Assembly: GCA_916048095.2 (NCBI GenBank)
Contig: OU696576.1
Span: 4,569,664 to 4,633,663, forward strand
DNA from: Sacculina carcini
Lineage: Eukaryota; Arthropoda; Thecostraca; Sacculinidae
DNA length: 64,000 nucleotides
Reading direction: 5' to 3'
Under the pieces are notes generated by a model, which saw nothing but the letters and a program-made list of their open reading frames with translations, made no database searches and was not told where the DNA came from. The translations under genes and the position numbers were made by a program. Shown piece by piece: positions 53,926 to 64,000 of this stretch (its first letter is position 1; the number at the start of each line of letters is the position of its first letter).

Positions 53926-54551
53926 CCGCACGACGGGTGGGTTTAAAAAAGTGTTTTTAGATCATTTTTTCAAATGGTTCATTTAAGAAAGGTAATTTTT
54001 TTTTAAGTAAAAATGTTCCGCGGGCAGCAACTATAGACAATATAACGTTCAATTTCCCCTGTAGAATTAATCCATACACAAAACCAATGGATTTGACTTC
54101 AAATATGAATTTTATTGTATGAATTGTTCCGCACGACGGGCGGGTTTAAAAAAGTGTTTTTTAGTTCATTTTTTCAAATGGCTCATCTTAAAAAAAGGTA
54201 ATTTTTTTAAAATCAAAATGCTCCGCGTGCAGCAACTATAGACAATAGAACGTTCAATTTCCCCTGTAGAATTAATTCATACACAAAACCAATGGATTTG
54301 ACTTCAAATATGAATTTTATTGTATGAATTGTTCCGCACGAGGGGCGGGTTTAAAAAAAGTGTTTCCATTTTTTAGTTCATTTTCTCAAATGGTTCATTT
54401 AAAAAAAGGTATTTTTTATTATAAAAATGCTCCGCGGGCAGCAACTATAGACAATAGAACGTTCAATTTACCCTGTAGAATTAATCCATGCACAAAACCA
54501 ATGGATTTGACTTCAAGATCCAGAACGGATCGTGTTCGAGTTCTGAATTAT
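53926..54551 (+). repeat. About 204-bp tandem repeat, three units
   Basis: The landmark CCGCACGACGGGCGGGTTT begins at 53926, 54129 and 54334, then in changed form at 54552. Each unit carries GCAGCAACTATAGACAAT and CCAATGGATTTGACTTC. Confidence 0.82.
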
Positions 54552-54763
54552 TCAGCACGACGGACGGGTTTAAAAATGACTCAGGTGGGCTGAGGGGAAA
54601 TATTTTGTCGAAATAAAAATAATTAAACTTATAATTTTCAATTGATTAATATTTTTATGAGTGTACCCTAATTCATTTTTATTTTTCCATATTTTTGTAT
54701 GAATTGAATATGAATTTCATGTTATGAATTGCTCCGCACAACGGGCGGGTTTTAATGCTATAT

Positions 54764-54937
54764 GTATACATAAAGAAGAAATTATCTGTCTGTCTGTGTA
54801 TGTATGCTTGAATATGAGGTGACATAATTGCGCAGGTTCAATGGTATATCTATACATAAAGAAGAAATTATCTGTCTGTCTGTGTATGTATGCTTGAATA
54901 TGAGGTGACATAATTGCGCGGATTCAATGGTATAGAC
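54764..54937 (+). repeat. 87-bp tandem duplication with a Helitron-5'-like start
   Basis: Two copies (54764-54850, 54851-54937) of TATACATAAAGAAGAAATTA, CTGTCTGTCTG and TGAATATGAGGTGACATAA. It directly follows a GGGCGGGTTTTAATGCTA end. Confidence 0.82.
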
Positions 54938-55299
54938 CAGGGGCTTCAAACGCAAACGAAGGGATGGCTCATTTTTATAAAATAAAAATGTCCCGCGGGC
55001 AGCAATAAAACGTTCAATTTCACCGTATAGAATGAATTCATATACAAAACTAATGGATTTGACTTCAAGAACCAGAACGGATGGTGTTCGAGTTCTGAAT
55101 TATTCCTCACGTCGGGCGGGTTTAAATATGAGGCGGGCTGAGTGAAAATATTTTGACAAAATATAATGAAAAATAATGAAATTTAGACTTTTTAATTAAT
55201 TAAGGTCTTCATGAGTTTGCCTTATTTATTTTTAATTTGCAATATTTTTATGAATTGTTCCGCACAACGGGCGGGTTTTAATGCTAGTGCTGGTGACTA

Positions 55300-56640
55300 A
55301 AATTAATTCATTTTTCTACCTATTTCTCAAGAACTATTTGTTATACATAAAAATAAATTATACCATCGTGCTAGAAATTTTGTTTTCTACAATACGATAT
55401 AATTTTTAATTTTCCAAAGTGTATCTGAAGGAAGTTACGGCGGTGTAAAGTCAAAAGGACATATTGCCAATTTGACAGCTATTTTTCGCACTTGCGATTA
55501 CACAGGAATATACTACTGTGTAGAGAATTTTGTGTTCTACAAGAAAAGGTATAATTTATACCCACAAATTATACAAAAAACGTGTAAAATTGGCTAAATT
55601 CTCAAATACATCCAAAATTACACTTGAACACCGGGTGACTAAAATTAATACATTTCTCTACTATTTCTCAGTAACTATTTGTCACACATCAAATTTAATT
55701 ATACCATCGTGCTAGAAATTTTGTTTTCTACAATACGGTATAATTCTTAATTTTCCAAAGTGTATCTGAAGGAAGTTACGGCGGTGTAAAGTCAAAATGT
55801 CATGTTGCCAATTTGACAGCTATTATGCGTACTTGTGATTACACATGAATATACACTGATTTAATTTCACTGAAGTCCAATCACAATTTACGCACTTGCG
55901 ATTACACAGGAATATACTACTGTGTAGAGAATTTTGTGTTCTACAAGATAAGCTATAATTTATACCCACAAATGATACAAAAAACGTGTAAAATTGGCAA
56001 AATTCTCAAATACATCCAAAATTTCACTTGAACACCGGGCGACTAAAATTAATTCATTTTTCTACTATTTCTCAGTCTCTATTTCTTACATATAAAAATA
56101 AATTATACCATCGTGCTAGAAATATTGTTTTCTACAATACGGTATAATTTTTTATTTTCCTAAGGATATCTGAAGGAAGTTACGGCGGTGTAAATTCAAA
56201 AGGACATATTGCCAATTTGACAGCTATTATGCGCACTTGCGATTACACAGGAATATACTAATGTGTAGAGAATTTTGTGTTTTACAAGAAAAGGTATAAT
56301 TTATACCCACAAATTATACAAAAAACGTGTAAAATTGGCTAAATTCTCAAATACATCCAAAATTACACTTGAACACCTGGTGACTAAAATTTAGTCATTT
56401 TTCTACCCATTTCTCAGGAACTGTTTGTCATACATTAAAATTAATTATACCATCGTGCTAGAAATTTTGTTTTCTACAATACGGTATAATTCTTAATTTT
56501 CCAAAGTGTATCTGAAGGAGGTTACGGCGGTGTGAAGTCAAAGGGACATTTTGCCAATTTGACAGCTATTATGCGCACTTGCGATTACACAGGAATATAC
56601 ACCGATTAAATTTCACTGAAGCCCAATCACAATTAAGAAT
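55300..56640 (+). repeat. 341/404-bp tandem repeat array in unit 2
   Basis: Landmark GGCGGTGT at about 55439, 55780, 56184 and 56526 (offsets 341, 404, 342), the same alternation as in unit 1. Confidence 0.82.
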
Positions 56641-58269
56641 GCATCATATTATCTCCAAGCATGGATGGTGTGGTTTTATTGCGTACAGTTTAATTAATGC
56701 TACACTATACTGAATATAAAGGCTTTATTGTCCTCAATAACGTTCCGCACGACGGGCGGGTAAAATGCTATTGGGAACAAAGTAATCTACTGAATTTAAC
56801 TGTGTAATTTAATTGGTTTAATTTCAAGTTGCATAAGCATAAGTTGCATAAGGATATGGGTTGCAATATCATGTAATGCCAACTTATGCTGTTTTAGCGG
56901 AAGCATTAACCTGGAATTATAGAGATGACAGAAGGTTGCATTGTTTTGATAGTGTTACACTTCTGAATTACTACACACGAAGGACGGGTGTGAATTTGAG
57001 CAGTGTTGAGGGAAAAACATCGTCAATAATTAAAACAAGAATTTACAAATTTGAATTTTTCTATTGGTCGTTTTTCATCAATTTTCTTTGTGTTTGTTTC
57101 GTGTTTGAGTTATGAATTAATCCGCACGACGGGCAGCTTTAAATATGAGGCGGGTTGTGGAAAAACATGTTTTCTAAATTGAAACATAAATTTCACACTT
57201 AGACTTTTATATTGGCTAAAACTTTCCTATGGGTTTGTTTTATTTTTCAATTTGCACTAATTTTTATATGAATTGAATATTAATTATATTTTATGAACTG
57301 TTCCGCACGACGAGCGAATTAAATGTATCTATAAAGAGTGGGTTTAAATGAAAGCGAGCTATATGATATTTTGCTAGCAGTAAATATTTTAGCGATAAAA
57401 GTAGAATACCTCTCAAGCAAATGATTTTGGAGAATAATGTGAACCTTTAAATATATTTTGCGATCTGATGATATATGTATTAGGAATAATACGTAGCAGA
57501 ATATAGATTGCATAATATAATATCGGCTGTAATATCAAGGGCTGTAATATCGGTGTAATCCAAAAAATGACAACTGTATGAATATGATGCATTAGTGGAA
57601 GCATTAACCAGGAATTATGAGATAATATGATAATGGTGTATAATTATATCGCATTATGCAACAAATGTGAATTTAGCTGCCTTACAGTTTGGTCCCGATA
57701 CTATATTGGCGGGTTGAGAGAAAAGTATTGGTGGGCCGCGTGTTTGGGACCCCTGGGGTAGATAATCTCAGTCTTCTGATTACAAATTATGATCGCATCA
57801 GTATATTTTGTGATCACAAACTAATAAGTTAAATCACCTCAGACTAGGCTGAGAGCGGTCAAGATTGGATGGTTGGGTAGGTTTGACTCAGGTTATATTG
57901 GGTTTTAGTGATAGCGGAAAATATATAAATTTTAACAATAAATATGATAGCGGTAAAAGTGAAATAGTACTTAAGCAAATGATATTGGGGAATGATGTTA
58001 AGTAATAAATATAGTTTGGAAGCATTCTGATGAAAAGATTTCATCATCTTTCATTGTTTGTTTCGTGTTTGTGTTCTGAATTATACCACACGACGGGCAG
58101 ATTTATATATCAGGCGGGTTGAGGGATAATATTTGTCAAAATAAGAACAAAAATATTCACATTTAGACTTTTCTATTGGTTGAGATATTTATAGGTTACA
58201 TTTTTTTGTTTTCAATTTGTATTCATTATATTTTATGGATTTGATATGAATTTTATTGTATCAATTGTT

Positions 58270-58560
58270 CCGCACGACGGGTGGGTTTAAAAAAAGTGTT
58301 TTTTATCATTTTTTCAAATGGTTCATTTAAAAAAGGTAATTTTTTAAAAATAAAAATGTTCCGCGGGCAGCAACTATAGACAATAGAACGTTCAATTTCC
58401 CCTGTAGAATTAATCCATACACAAAACCAATGGATTTGACTTCAAATATGAATTTTATTGTATGAATTGTTCCGCACGACGGGCGGGTGTAAAAAAAGTG
58501 TTTCCATTTTTTAGTTCATTTTTTCAAATGGTTCATTTGAAAAAAGGTATTTTTTTTAAA
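58270..58560 (+). repeat. About 203-bp repeat in unit 2
   Basis: CCGCACGACGGG(T/C)GGGT at 58270 and 58472, homologous to 53926-54551 but with fewer units. Confidence 0.75.
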
Positions 58561-58803
58561 TAAAAATGGTGTTCGAGTTTTGAATTATTCCTCACGTCGG
58601 GCGGGTTTAAATATGAGGCGGGTTGAGTGAAAATATTTTGTCAAAATAAAATTAAAAATAATGAAATTTAGACCTTTTAATTGATTAAGGTTTTCATGAC
58701 TTTGTCTTATTATTTTTAATTTGCAATTTTTTTATGAATTGCTCCGCACAACGGGCGGGTTTTAATGCTAGTCTATATATGTAAAAGAGATCCTCTGTCT
58801 GTG

Positions 58804-58835
<32 letters not shown>

Positions 58836-60820
58836 CCACCCTCCTTGGTCCATTTTCAGCAAGCTGCTACTCGGTAACCACTTTGTGTACCCGCTAACAA
58901 TTTATAACATTACGTTGGAATTTTTTTTGTCTACACGATAGGCTCAATTAAAATGTTTAAAAATCAAAAAAAGATATAGCGGTGAAAAGACAAAATGAGG
59001 TCTGAAAAATGCGAAAATTTTGGTCAATATTCTACCATCTACTCCTCATAAACCATCAATGGTACAGCTATACAGATTATACCACTGTGTAGAGAAATTT
59101 CTGTTCTACAAGATAGGCTATACTTCATATCCGAAAATTAAATATAAAATATGTAAAAATTACAAAATTTCAATCTACATTCACAATTTCATTTTAACTT
59201 CGGGCGTCCAATTTTCTATACGTTTTTCTCTATTTCTCAAAAACCAATTATCACACATCTAAATAAATAATACCATCATGCTGGGAATTTTGTTTTCTAC
59301 AGCACGGTATAAATTATAATTTTCCAGAGTGTACTAAAAAAAAGTTAGTCGGCGGTGTGAAGTCAAAAAGGCAAAATTTGCACTGAAAAACGTGAATATT
59401 TTGGTCAATATTCTAACAATCTACTCCTCATAAACCAGCAATGGCACAGCTATACGAATTATACCACTGTGTAGAAAATGTTATATCCTACAAGATAGGC
59501 TATTATGTATACCCAAAAAATATTCACAAAACGTGTATAATCGACAAAATTCTAATCTACGTCCAAAATATTGCTTGAACACCGTGCGAATAAAATTAAT
59601 TCATTTTTCTACCTATTTCTCAGTAACTGTTTGTCACACATCAAAATAAATTATACCATCGTGCTAGAAATTATTTTTTTTACGATACCATATAATTTAT
59701 AATTTTACAAAGTGTACCTAAAGGAAGTAATAGCGGTGCAAAGTCAAAATGACATGTTGCCAATTTGACAGGTACTGTGCACTAATCACTTGGGCTATAA
59801 CGATAATAATAATATCAACATGTAGGAGATTTTATCGTCTACAATTTTCAGCATGACATGTTACATAATAAGACATCTTACCAAAGTTACAGACGTTTAA
59901 ATCGATAATGACGACAGATTTTTGCGCATGAATGTACATAATTTATCGCTTTAACCAATGCATAAAGTGATGAAAATCTGCTGGAAATCACGTTCTGGAA
60001 GTACTTGCCATATACAAAATACAAAACTATCCATATATGGATCCATATACGGAAAAATCCATATACGGATTTGACCATCATGCTGGGAATTTTGTTTTCT
60101 ACAGCACGGTATAAATTTTAATTTTCCAGAGTGTACTAAAAAAAAGTTAGTCGGCGGTGTGAAGTCAAAAAGGCAAAATTTGCACTGAAAAACGTGAATA
60201 TTTTGGTCAATATTCTAACAATCTACTCCTCATAAACCAGCGGAGTTACAGCTATAAAAATTATACTATTGTGTAGAGAATTTTGTGTTCTACAAGAAAT
60301 ATTCTAATTTATACCCACAAATGATACCATAAACGTTAAATTGGCAAAATTCTCAAATACATCCAAAATTACACTTGAACACCGGGCGACTAAAATTAAT
60401 TCATTTTTATACTATATCTCAGTAACTATCCGTTACATATAAAAATAAAGTATACCATTGTGCTGGAAATTGTGTTTTCTACAATACGGTATAATTTGTA
60501 ATTTTCCGAAGGGTATCTGAAGGAAGTTACGGCGGTGTAAAGTCAAAAGGACATATTGCCAATTTGACAGCATTTGACAATTTGCACTTGCGATTACACA
60601 GGAATATGCACCGATTAAATTTCACTGAAGTCCAATCACAATTTACGCACTTGCGATTACACAGGAATATACTACTGTGTAGATAATGTTGTGTTCTACA
60701 ATATAAGCTATAATTTGTACCCACAAATGATACAAAAAAACGTGTAAAATTGGCAAAATTCTCAAATACATCCAAAATTACACTTGAACACCGGGCGACT
60801 AAAATTTATTCATTTTTCTA

Positions 60821-62140
60821 CAGGGTGACACAAAAAAAACAGAGCTCACTAAAAGTCTTATAACTCCTGAAATTTTATTCAGTTTGAAACAAAAATTATA
60901 TGGAAATATGTACAACCTATGTAGCCAACATCTGCAAAGTCTCAATTCTGTACAACAAAAACTCGTTGTTCTACAGCCGCTCAAAGATATGTTCCAGATG
61001 CGCGCCCCGGAGCTGCAGGCAGACTTGGATTCGCCTGGCAAAGTTCTCAATGACCCTCCTGCACTCCTCTCTCGGGATGGCTCTGATGGCTGCTGTGATG
61101 GCTGCTTTGAGATGAGGGATGGTCTGGGGGTTGTGCTCATACACCCTGTCCTTGAGGTAACCCCACAGGTAGAAGTCTGGGGGGTTCAGGTCTGGTGAGT
61201 GCGGTGACCACTCCGGGTTGCACCTGCGGCTGATGAGTCGGTCATCGAAGCGCTGCTGCAGCCACTCCAGGGATTCATTGGAGGTGTGAGGGGTGGCTCC
61301 GTCCTGTTGAAACCACTGGAGGGCTCTGACAATGCCTCTACGCCGGCCAAGTGCTACCCAGAACTTGCGCAGGACCTGGATGTAGCGAAATGGCCACCCA
61401 GACAGTACACTTGACAGAGTGCAAGGGCCTTTGCAGGCAGTGGTCAGGGAGTGTGCTGCCCCAGAAGATGTTATTCTTAGAGTTAACGTGCCCAGACAGC
61501 AGAAAGTGGGCCTCGTCTGAAAACCACATGTTGTCGAGAAAGTCCGGTTCATCGACAATCTTGTCTGAAAACCACTGACACATGGTTACTCGCTTCCTCA
61601 TGTCGTCAGCTGTGAGCTTGTGCTTGATTTGAGTCCTGTAGGGATAAAGATGGAGATCTGAGATCAAAATTCTTCTTACAGACTCCCGGTTGATGCCAAG
61701 CTCTTGACTTCGCCGACGCACAGACTTTCTTGGGCTGCGGACAACAGAGTCTCTGACTGCAGCAACATTGTCTTGTGTCCGTGATGATTTTGGTCGCCCA
61801 GAGTGTGATTGTCTGTTTTTGTTTTTTGCATTGAGGTTATTCACAGTCCCATGGGTTCTGAATTTTTTAACCCATCCGCAGATCACTGAGCTGACAGGAA
61901 ATTCACGACAATTGAAATGGTCTTTGAATCGCAATTGCGTTTCCCGGAAAGACTTCAGCCGAAAATATGTCTCAACTGCAAATGTCTTTTGCTCTGTAGT
62001 CCAAGGCATTTAGAAGCTCACACGTGTTAGACTCTTAGATCAATCCGTCTTCTTAATGATCTGAAACAAATAACAGAATTACTTGAATATTGCGGAAATT
62101 ATTCAACTTTTTATGAGCTCTGTTTTTTTGTGTCACCCTG
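60821..62140 (-). mobile_element. mariner-type transposon, one frameshift
   Basis: 1320 bp. Tips CAGGGTGACACAAAAAAA with about 28 bp of inverted repeat continuing CAGAGCTCA, flanked by TA (60819-60820 and 62141-62142). It interrupts a 341-bp repeat unit. The transposase is on the minus strand. Confidence 0.93.
60971..62009 (-). pseudogene. mariner-type transposase with one frameshift
   Basis: The N-terminal frame (62009-61338) has the paired helix-turn-helix region (MPWTTEQKTFAVETYFRL, the GRPKSSRT linker, VRRRSQELGINRESVRRIL) and the first catalytic Asp in MWFSDEAHF. Near 61380 the frame shifts. The rest is read in the frame ending at 60971, with the second Asp in WFQQDGATPHTS and the third in SPDLNPPDFYLWG. 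Counting to the Asp of PPDF gives 41 residues (DD41D). Counting to the Asp of SPDL gives 36. In an intact copy the enzyme cuts and pastes its own element at TA. All three Asp codons are present, so the frameshift is the main lesion. Confidence 0.92.
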
Positions 62141-64000
62141 TACTATTTCTCAGTAACTATTTGTCACACATCTAAATTAATTATACCATCGTGCTATAAA
62201 TTTTGTTTTCTACAATACGGTGTAATTCTTAATTTTCCAAAGTGTATCTGAAGGAAGTTACGGCGGTGTAAATTCAAAAGGATATATTGCCAATTTGACA
62301 GCTATTATGCGCACTTGCGATTACACAGGAATATACTACTGTGTAGAGAATTTTGTGTTCTACAAGAAAAGGTATAATTTATACCCACAAATGATACAAA
62401 AAACGTGTAAAATTGGCAAAATTCTCAAATACATCCAAAATTACACTTGAACACCGGGCGACTAAAATTAATTAATTTTTCTTCTATTTCTCAGTAACTA
62501 TTTGTTTTACATAAAAATAAATTATACCATCGTGCTAGAAATATTGTTTTCTACAATACGGTATAATTTGTAATTTTCCAAAGTGTATCTGAAGGAAGTT
62601 ACGGCGGTGTAAAGTCAAAAGCACATATTACCAATTTGACAGCTATTATACGCACTTGCGATCATCATATTAGCTCCAAGCATGGATGGTGTGGTTTTAT
62701 TGGGTACAGTTTAATTAATTAACTATACTGAATAGAAAGGCTTTATTGTCCTCAATATTTACACATGAATTGTTCCGCCCGACGGGCGGGTAAAATACTA
62801 CTGGGAACAAAGTTTACTACTGAATTTTACTGTATAATTTAATTGGTTTAATTTCAAGTTGCATACGCTTGAGTTGCATAAGGATACGGATTGAAATATC
62901 ATGCAATGCCAACTATATGCATCTGCTGTTTTAGCGGAACCATTAATCTGGAATTATAGAGATGACAGAAAGTTTCATTGTTTTGATAGTGTTACACTTC
63001 TGAATTACTACACACGAAGGACGGGCGAGAATTTGAGCAGTGTTGAAGGAAAAAACATCGTCAATAATTAAAACAAGAATTTACAAATTTGACTTTTTCT
63101 ATTTGTCGTTTTTCATCAATTTTCTTTGTGTTTGTATCGTGTTTGAGTTCTGAATTATTCCGCACGACGGGCAGCTATAAACATGAGGCGGGTTGTGGAA
63201 AAACATGTTTTCTAAATTGAAACATAAATTTCACATTTGGACTTTTATATTGGCTAAAACTTTCCTATGGGTTTGTTTTTATTTTTCAATTTGCACTAAT
63301 TTTCTTATGAATTGAATATTAATTATATTTTATGAACTGTTCCGCACGACGGGCGGGCTTAAATGTATCTATAAAGAGTGGGTTTAAATGATAGCGAGGT
63401 ATATGATATTTTGCTAGCAGTAAATATTCTAGCGATAAAAGTAGAATAGCTCTTGAGCAAATGATGGTGGAGAATGATGTGAACCTTCAAATATATTTTG
63501 CGATCTGATGATATATGTATTGGGAATAATACGTAGCAGAATATAGATTGCATGATATAATATCGGCTGTATTATCAAGGGCTGTAATATCGGTGTAATC
63601 CAAAAAATGACAACTGTATGAATATGATGCATTAGTGGAAGCATTAAACGGGAATTATGAGATAATATGATAATGGTGTATAATTATATCGCATTATGCA
63701 ACAAATGTGAATTTAGCTGCCTTACAGTTTGGTCCCGATACTATATTGGCGGGTTGAAGGAAAAGTATTGGTGGGCCGCGTGTTTGGGACCCCTGGGGTA
63801 GATAATCTCAGTCTTCTGATTACAAATTATGATCGCATCATTATATTTTGTGATCACAAACTAATAAGTTAAATCACCTCAGAGTAGGCTGAGTGCGGTC
63901 AAGATTGGATGGTTGGGTTGGGTTGGGTAGGTTTGACTCAGGTTATATTGGGTTTTAATGATATCGGAAAATATATAAATTTTAGCAATAAATATTATAG

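Larger units (their letters stand above)
50662..55287 (+). mobile_element. Helitron-like non-autonomous unit 1
   Basis: Starts after an A with TCTATATATATAAAAGAG and a CTGTCTGT run, and ends CCGCACAACGGGCGG, TTTTAATG and CTAG followed by T. A TC start, a GC-rich hairpin near the end and a CTAG end without inverted repeats or TSD are Helitron traits. The 4.6-kb body has no Rep/helicase. It consists of 341/404-bp repeats (50770-52480), a unique-looking block, and about 204-bp repeats (53926-54551). Confidence 0.65.
55288..58771 (+). mobile_element. Helitron-like unit 2 (5' end missing)
   Basis: Repeats the structure of unit 1 from within the 341/404-bp array to the CTAG end (58768-58771). Landmark GCATCATATTATCTCCAAGC lies at 52486 in unit 1 and 56641 here, an offset of 4155 bp. 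It starts in mid-repeat, so its TC end is missing. Confidence 0.62.
58772..64000 (+). mobile_element. Helitron-like unit 3 (runs out of the window, carries a mariner)
   Basis: Begins TCTATATATGTAAAAGAG directly after the CTAG of unit 2, so the two units abut head to tail. Contains 341/404-type repeats, a mariner insertion, and the same landmark block at 62662 (offset 6021 from unit 2, or about 4.7 kb without the mariner). No coding sequence of its own is recognised. Confidence 0.62.

Overview
This window is invertebrate animal chromosomal DNA made almost entirely of transposable elements. Nothing in it looks prokaryotic. At least one spliced host exon is recognisable, retroelement families sit inside one another, and target-site duplications (TSDs) are legible for most insertions. 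The species cannot be named from the sequence. The mix of elements (BEL/Pao, two kinds of Ty3/Gypsy-like element, a Jockey/I-type LINE, a CR1-type LINE, hAT, Tc1/mariner, a tRNA-derived SINE and Helitron-like repeats) fits many lophotrochozoan or ecdysozoan genomes.

Layout. 1-2106: a LINE fragment split by a hAT-type non-autonomous element. 2943-5261: a broken Tc1/mariner element with 63-bp inverted ends. 5388-6815: a hAT deletion derivative. 6849-12979: a BEL/Pao element that has lost RNase H and the integrase core. 13212-17247: a second hAT-type copy and two short LTR elements without genes (TRIM-like). 17585-17684 (minus strand): an exon of the small GTPase Arl1. 18341-32437: a stack of one LINE family. 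The oldest copy is interrupted in turn by a hAT element, a younger copy of the same LINE, a tRNA-Val SINE and a decayed Gypsy-like element (element C). 32660-39540: other LINE debris split by a CsRn1-like Gypsy element (33765-38551). 39697-43836: element A, a Gypsy-like element with one frameshift in pol. 43870-43956: a probable terminal exon of a second host gene, with its 3' UTR. 44085-49179: element B, with near-identical LTRs and open gag and pol frames. 50521-64000: an AT-rich array of Helitron-like units built from 341/404-bp and about 204-bp sub-repeats, with a mariner-type element inserted at 60821-62140.

How the parts relate. Most coding sequence is retroelement gag, protease, reverse transcriptase, RNase H and integrase. 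Only element B keeps all of these open. The strongest unexpected signal is a 12-base motif, AGCTATTTCGGC, directly after the 5' LTR in element A, element B and both TRIM-like elements. It is the exact complement of the first 12 nucleotides of animal tRNA-Phe. This suggests a shared primer made from the 5' end of a tRNA, where most retroelements use its 3' end. The second signal is the LINE 3' end: a conserved stem-loop, with paired base changes between copies, that contains the stop codon and is followed by an (AAC)n tail. A 60-bp copy holding little more than this end is flanked by its own TSD.

Ends are exact where TSDs or terminal repeats fix them (stated per entry) and approximate elsewhere.
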